Part shown: positions 14,176-16,006 of the stretch, piece by piece | Position numbering within the stretch: position 1 is the stretch's first letter | Layout: each line of letters begins with the position of its first letter | Source: Cardiobacteriales bacterium | Lineage (GTDB): Bacteria; Pseudomonadota; Gammaproteobacteria; Cardiobacteriales; Wohlfahrtiimonadaceae | NCBI GenBank assembly: GCA_030150565.1 | Contig: JASLFR010000117.1 | Coordinates: forward strand, 1-16,006 | Length of the DNA: 16,006 nt | Direction: 5' to 3' | Made by a program: the position numbers and the translations under genes | The notes under the pieces: model-generated | Databases searched by the model: none | What the model was told of the DNA's origin: nothing | Seen by the model: only the letters and a program-made list of their open reading frames with translations

Positions 14176-15306
14176 TTAGACTGCACCGACATTGGCGAAG
14201 AGTGCCTGATCTTTTGCTAAATCACCACTTGCACGCACATTGATCGCCCTTGATTCTGCAAAATCGAGCATTCGATCGAGGCTCTTCTTCGCCTCTTTGC
14301 GGATCGACTCATCAAGATGAATCTCATGCAAATTTCCCTCCCCCTTAAGCGCATTGAGCAATTTCTCCAATGTATTCATCGCCATCCATGGACAACTTGC
14401 ACAGCTTTTACATGCGGCACTCTCTCCTGCGGTTGGCGCAATATGGAGCACTTTATCGGGCACCGCTTGCTGCATCTTATAAAAGATGCCTCTATCGGTC
14501 GCAACTATCAGCTCCCGCTCTGGCACACTTTGCGCTGCTCGAATCAATTGGGAGGTTGAACCCACAATATCTGCCTGCTCCACTACCGCACTTGGGGATT
14601 CAGGGTGTACTAATACTTTCGCCTCAGGATACTGCTCTTTTAAGAGCGCTAACTCAGCCCCTTTAAACTCATGGTGAACGATACAGTTCCCTTGCCAAAT
14701 CTTCATATCAGCGCCCGTCTCTTGCTGAATGTAGCGACCTAGATGTTGATCTGGCCCCCAAACAATCTTCTCCCCTTGCTCATGAAGTGCTCGCACAATC
14801 TCTAAGCCGATAGCAGAAGTGACCACCCAATCCGCCCGCGCCTTCACCTCTGCGCTGGTATTAGCGTAGACCACAACGGTATGATCGGGATATTGGTCAC
14901 AAAACTTACCAAACTCCTCAGCAGGACACCCAATATCGAGCGAGCAGTTCGCCTCTAAATCGGGCATAAAAATTCTCTTTTCAGGGCTAAGGATCTTTGC
15001 GGTCTCCCCCATAAACTTCACCCCTGCAACAATGAGATGATCGGCATCACAATCTCGGCCAAAACGGGCCATCTCCAGAGAGTCTGCAACACACCCACCC
15101 GTTGCTTCGGCAAGTGCTTGAATATCAGGATCGGTGTAGTAGTGCGCCACAATCTTCACCCTCTTTTGGTCTAAAAGCGTTTTAATCTCCGCGATTATCT
15201 TCCGCTTACGCTCCTCAGACAGAGGGGGTGGAATCGATGCTTCTGCCTCAATATAAGCGGCTCTTACTCCATCTATAGGTAACGTTACTCTAAATTGCTC
15301 TTTCAT
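14176..15306 (-). CDS. nadA: Quinolinate synthase NadA (4Fe-4S)
   Basis: A 376-residue enzyme that condenses iminoaspartate with dihydroxyacetone phosphate to quinolinate in de novo NAD synthesis. The three cluster cysteines known for E. coli (113, 200, 297) align with C121 (ANCSLDIGCP), C208 (WQGNCIVHHE) and C305 of the CxxCxxC motif KSCASCPW. Also seen are VAHYYTDPDIQALAEATGGCVADSLEMA, GVKFMGETAKILSPEK, YANTSAEVKARADW and the GSTSQLIRAA segment. It is about 29 residues longer than E. coli NadA (347), from a few extra residues at the N-terminus and a longer C-terminal tail after about 340. AGAGGAG lies close before the ATG. nadB and nadC are not nearby. An inverted-repeat region lies just upstream (15321-15363). 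Confidence 0.95.
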   Translation of the reverse strand: MKEQFRVTLPIDGVRAAYIEAEASIPPPLSEERKRKIIAEIKTLLDQKRVKIVAHYYTDPDIQALAEATGGCVADSLEMARFGRDCDADHLIVAGVKFMGETAKILSPEKRIFMPDLEANCSLDIGCPAEEFGKFCDQYPDHTVVVYANTSAEVKARADWVVTSAIGLEIVRALHEQGEKIVWGPDQHLGRYIQQETGADMKIWQGNCIVHHEFKGAELALLKEQYPEAKVLVHPESPSAVVEQADIVGSTSQLIRAAQSVPERELIVATDRGIFYKMQQAVPDKVLHIAPTAGESAACKSCASCPWMAMNTLEKLLNALKGEGNLHEIHLDESIRKEAKKSLDRMLDFAESRAINVRASGDLAKDQALFANVGAV

Positions 15307-15320
15307 ACGCTCCTCTTATT

Positions 15321-15363
15321 TATTCTCAATTTGAGTATTAGATATATTCTTAAAATGAGAATA
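15321..15363. promoter_or_regulatory. Dyad-rich AT region upstream of nadA, possible operator
   Basis: TATTCTCA (15321-15328) and TGAGAATA (15356-15363) form an exact 8-bp inverted pair. Inside are a short palindrome CTCAA-T-TTGAG (15325-15335) and a 19-base imperfect dyad TATTCT-n7-AGAATA (15345-15363). TGAGAAT/ATTCTCA resembles half-sites of Fur-type boxes, but the halves are not spaced as a normal box. It lies 15-57 bases before the nadA start, where a repressor would act. Confidence 0.35.
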
Positions 15364-15516
15364 ACTCAAAAAGGGGGAATTTGCACAATATAAATTTTAT
15401 CCCCAATTAGAAGAGGCGCACTCCTCCCCTCTCCCCCTCTTAAAAAGAGGCGACACAATAGGGGCGCTCCCCCCTTTTAGTAAGAAAAGTAACCTGAATT
15501 AAGTAGCGATATAAGC

Positions 15517-15522
15517 TAGAAT
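15517..15522 (+). promoter_or_regulatory. Possible -10 box for miaB
   Basis: TAGAAT lies 47 bases before the ATG at 15569. The -35 at 17 bases (CTGAAT, 15494-15499) is poor. The rest of the 15364-15516 gap holds C-rich tracts (15420-15440, 15465-15480) and a short cctctt/aagagg hairpin, with no gene seen. Confidence 0.3.
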
Positions 15523-15568
15523 ATCCCCACCAAAAATTTCATTATTTAACGAGTGAAGATTAACGATT

Positions 15569-16006
15569 ATGTCAACGGCTCAATACCAAAAATTTTATAT
15601 TCAAACCCAAGGCTGCCAGATGAATGAGTATGACTCAGAGAAGATGGCCGATTCCTTAAAAGCGTTCTGTAATCTTGAAGCGACCCCCAATATTGAGGAG
15701 GCGGATCTCTTCATCTTAAATACCTGCTCTATTCGGGAGAAAGCGCAGGAGAAGGTCTTCTCAGAACTTGGGCGCTGGCGTAAATTGAAAGAGGAGAATC
15801 CTCATGTGGTTATCGCCGTTGGGGGATGTGTTGCCTCGCAAGAGGGGGAAGCGATTAAAAAACGGGCGCCTTTTGTGGATATTATCTTTGGCCCGCAAAC
15901 ACTCCACCGCCTCCCTAAAATGTTAAAAGATGTTTGGGAAGGAAATGGAACACAAGTGGATGTCTCCTTCCCAGAAATTGAGAAGTTTGACAACCTCCCT
16001 AAGCCC
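15569..16006 (+). CDS. miaB: tRNA-2-methylthio-N6-isopentenyladenosine methylthiotransferase MiaB (5' part)
   Basis: The first 146 codons are present and the frame runs off the right edge (the E. coli enzyme is 474 aa). The visible part is the N-terminal MTTase (UPF0004) domain. Its three cluster-binding cysteines are C16 (TQGCQMNEYDS), C53 (LNTCSIREKAQEKVFSELGRW) and C87 (VGGCVASQEGE), followed by VDIIFGPQTLHRLP and the SFPEIEKFDNLP segment typical of MiaB rather than RimO. It adds a methylthio group to i6A37 of tRNAs reading UNN codons, using two 4Fe-4S clusters and SAM; the radical-SAM and TRAM domains lie outside the window. RBS is weak (GTGAAG). Confidence 0.95.
   Translation, partial: MSTAQYQKFYIQTQGCQMNEYDSEKMADSLKAFCNLEATPNIEEADLFILNTCSIREKAQEKVFSELGRWRKLKEENPHVVIAVGGCVASQEGEAIKKRAPFVDIIFGPQTLHRLPKMLKDVWEGNGTQVDVSFPEIEKFDNLPKP

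Noticed and set aside
15418..15480. Pyrimidine/C-rich tracts with repeated AGAGGCG and a cctctt/aagagg hairpin between nadA and miaB.
   Set aside because: No U-tract terminator, promoter geometry or small ORF that I can support; noted as gene-free sequence only.
1..16006. CRISPR arrays, tRNA or rRNA genes, insertion sequences, integrases or attachment sites.
   Set aside because: No regularly spaced repeats, transposase or integrase motifs, or tRNA-like sequences were seen on reading both strands.

Overview
This window looks like chromosomal housekeeping DNA from a gammaproteobacterium of low-to-moderate GC. The evidence is the divergent bamD / rluD-pgeF arrangement (the same layout as in E. 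coli) and close E. coli-type RluA, MiaB, NadA, WaaA and Tpx sequences. A member of the Cardiobacteriales (Wohlfahrtiimonas/Ignatzschineria-like) would fit, but that is inference only. No insertion sequence, integrase, tRNA, rRNA or CRISPR array was seen.

Layout, left to right. (1) 1-1083, minus: MATE-family exporter running off the left edge, with no ATG/GTG/TTG at its expected start. (2) 1201-1516, minus: a 54-residue Pmp3/YqaE membrane peptide, followed by a structured 3' segment and a cUUCGg terminator that may be a small RNA. (3) 1760-2116, plus: membrane-anchored glutaredoxin, converging through a shared terminator on a Tpx peroxidase (minus) that has lost its resolving cysteine. (4) 5232-2843, minus: a NIF3/YqfO-type small protein followed by an OLD-like AAA ATPase with a TOPRIM nuclease signature. 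(5) 5294-6429, plus: DUF4377 lipoprotein and RluA. (6) 6516-8569, plus: a strong promoter, a leader that I read as a SAM-II-type riboswitch aptamer, a mini-ORF, an intrinsic terminator, then a 2OG-Fe(II) oxygenase and a MetQ-type methionine-binding lipoprotein. (7) 8685-10189, plus: a PfoR-like EIIC membrane protein and MsrB. (8) 12231-10195, minus: BamD then WaaA; divergent from rluD-pgeF (12291-14101, plus). (9) nadA (minus, 15306-14176) and the start of miaB (plus, 15569 to the right edge).

Functional themes: envelope biogenesis (BamD, WaaA, PgeF), RNA modification (RluA, RluD, MiaB), thiol/oxidative repair (glutaredoxin, Tpx, MsrB) and methionine/SAM control (riboswitch, MetQ). The strongest candidate for something undescribed is the 6516-8569 unit, where a SAM-sensing leader with a transcription terminator precedes an oxygenase of unknown substrate and a methionine-binding protein without its ABC partners. 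Second is the OLD-like nuclease, which has a C-terminal region of about 300 residues that I do not recognise.
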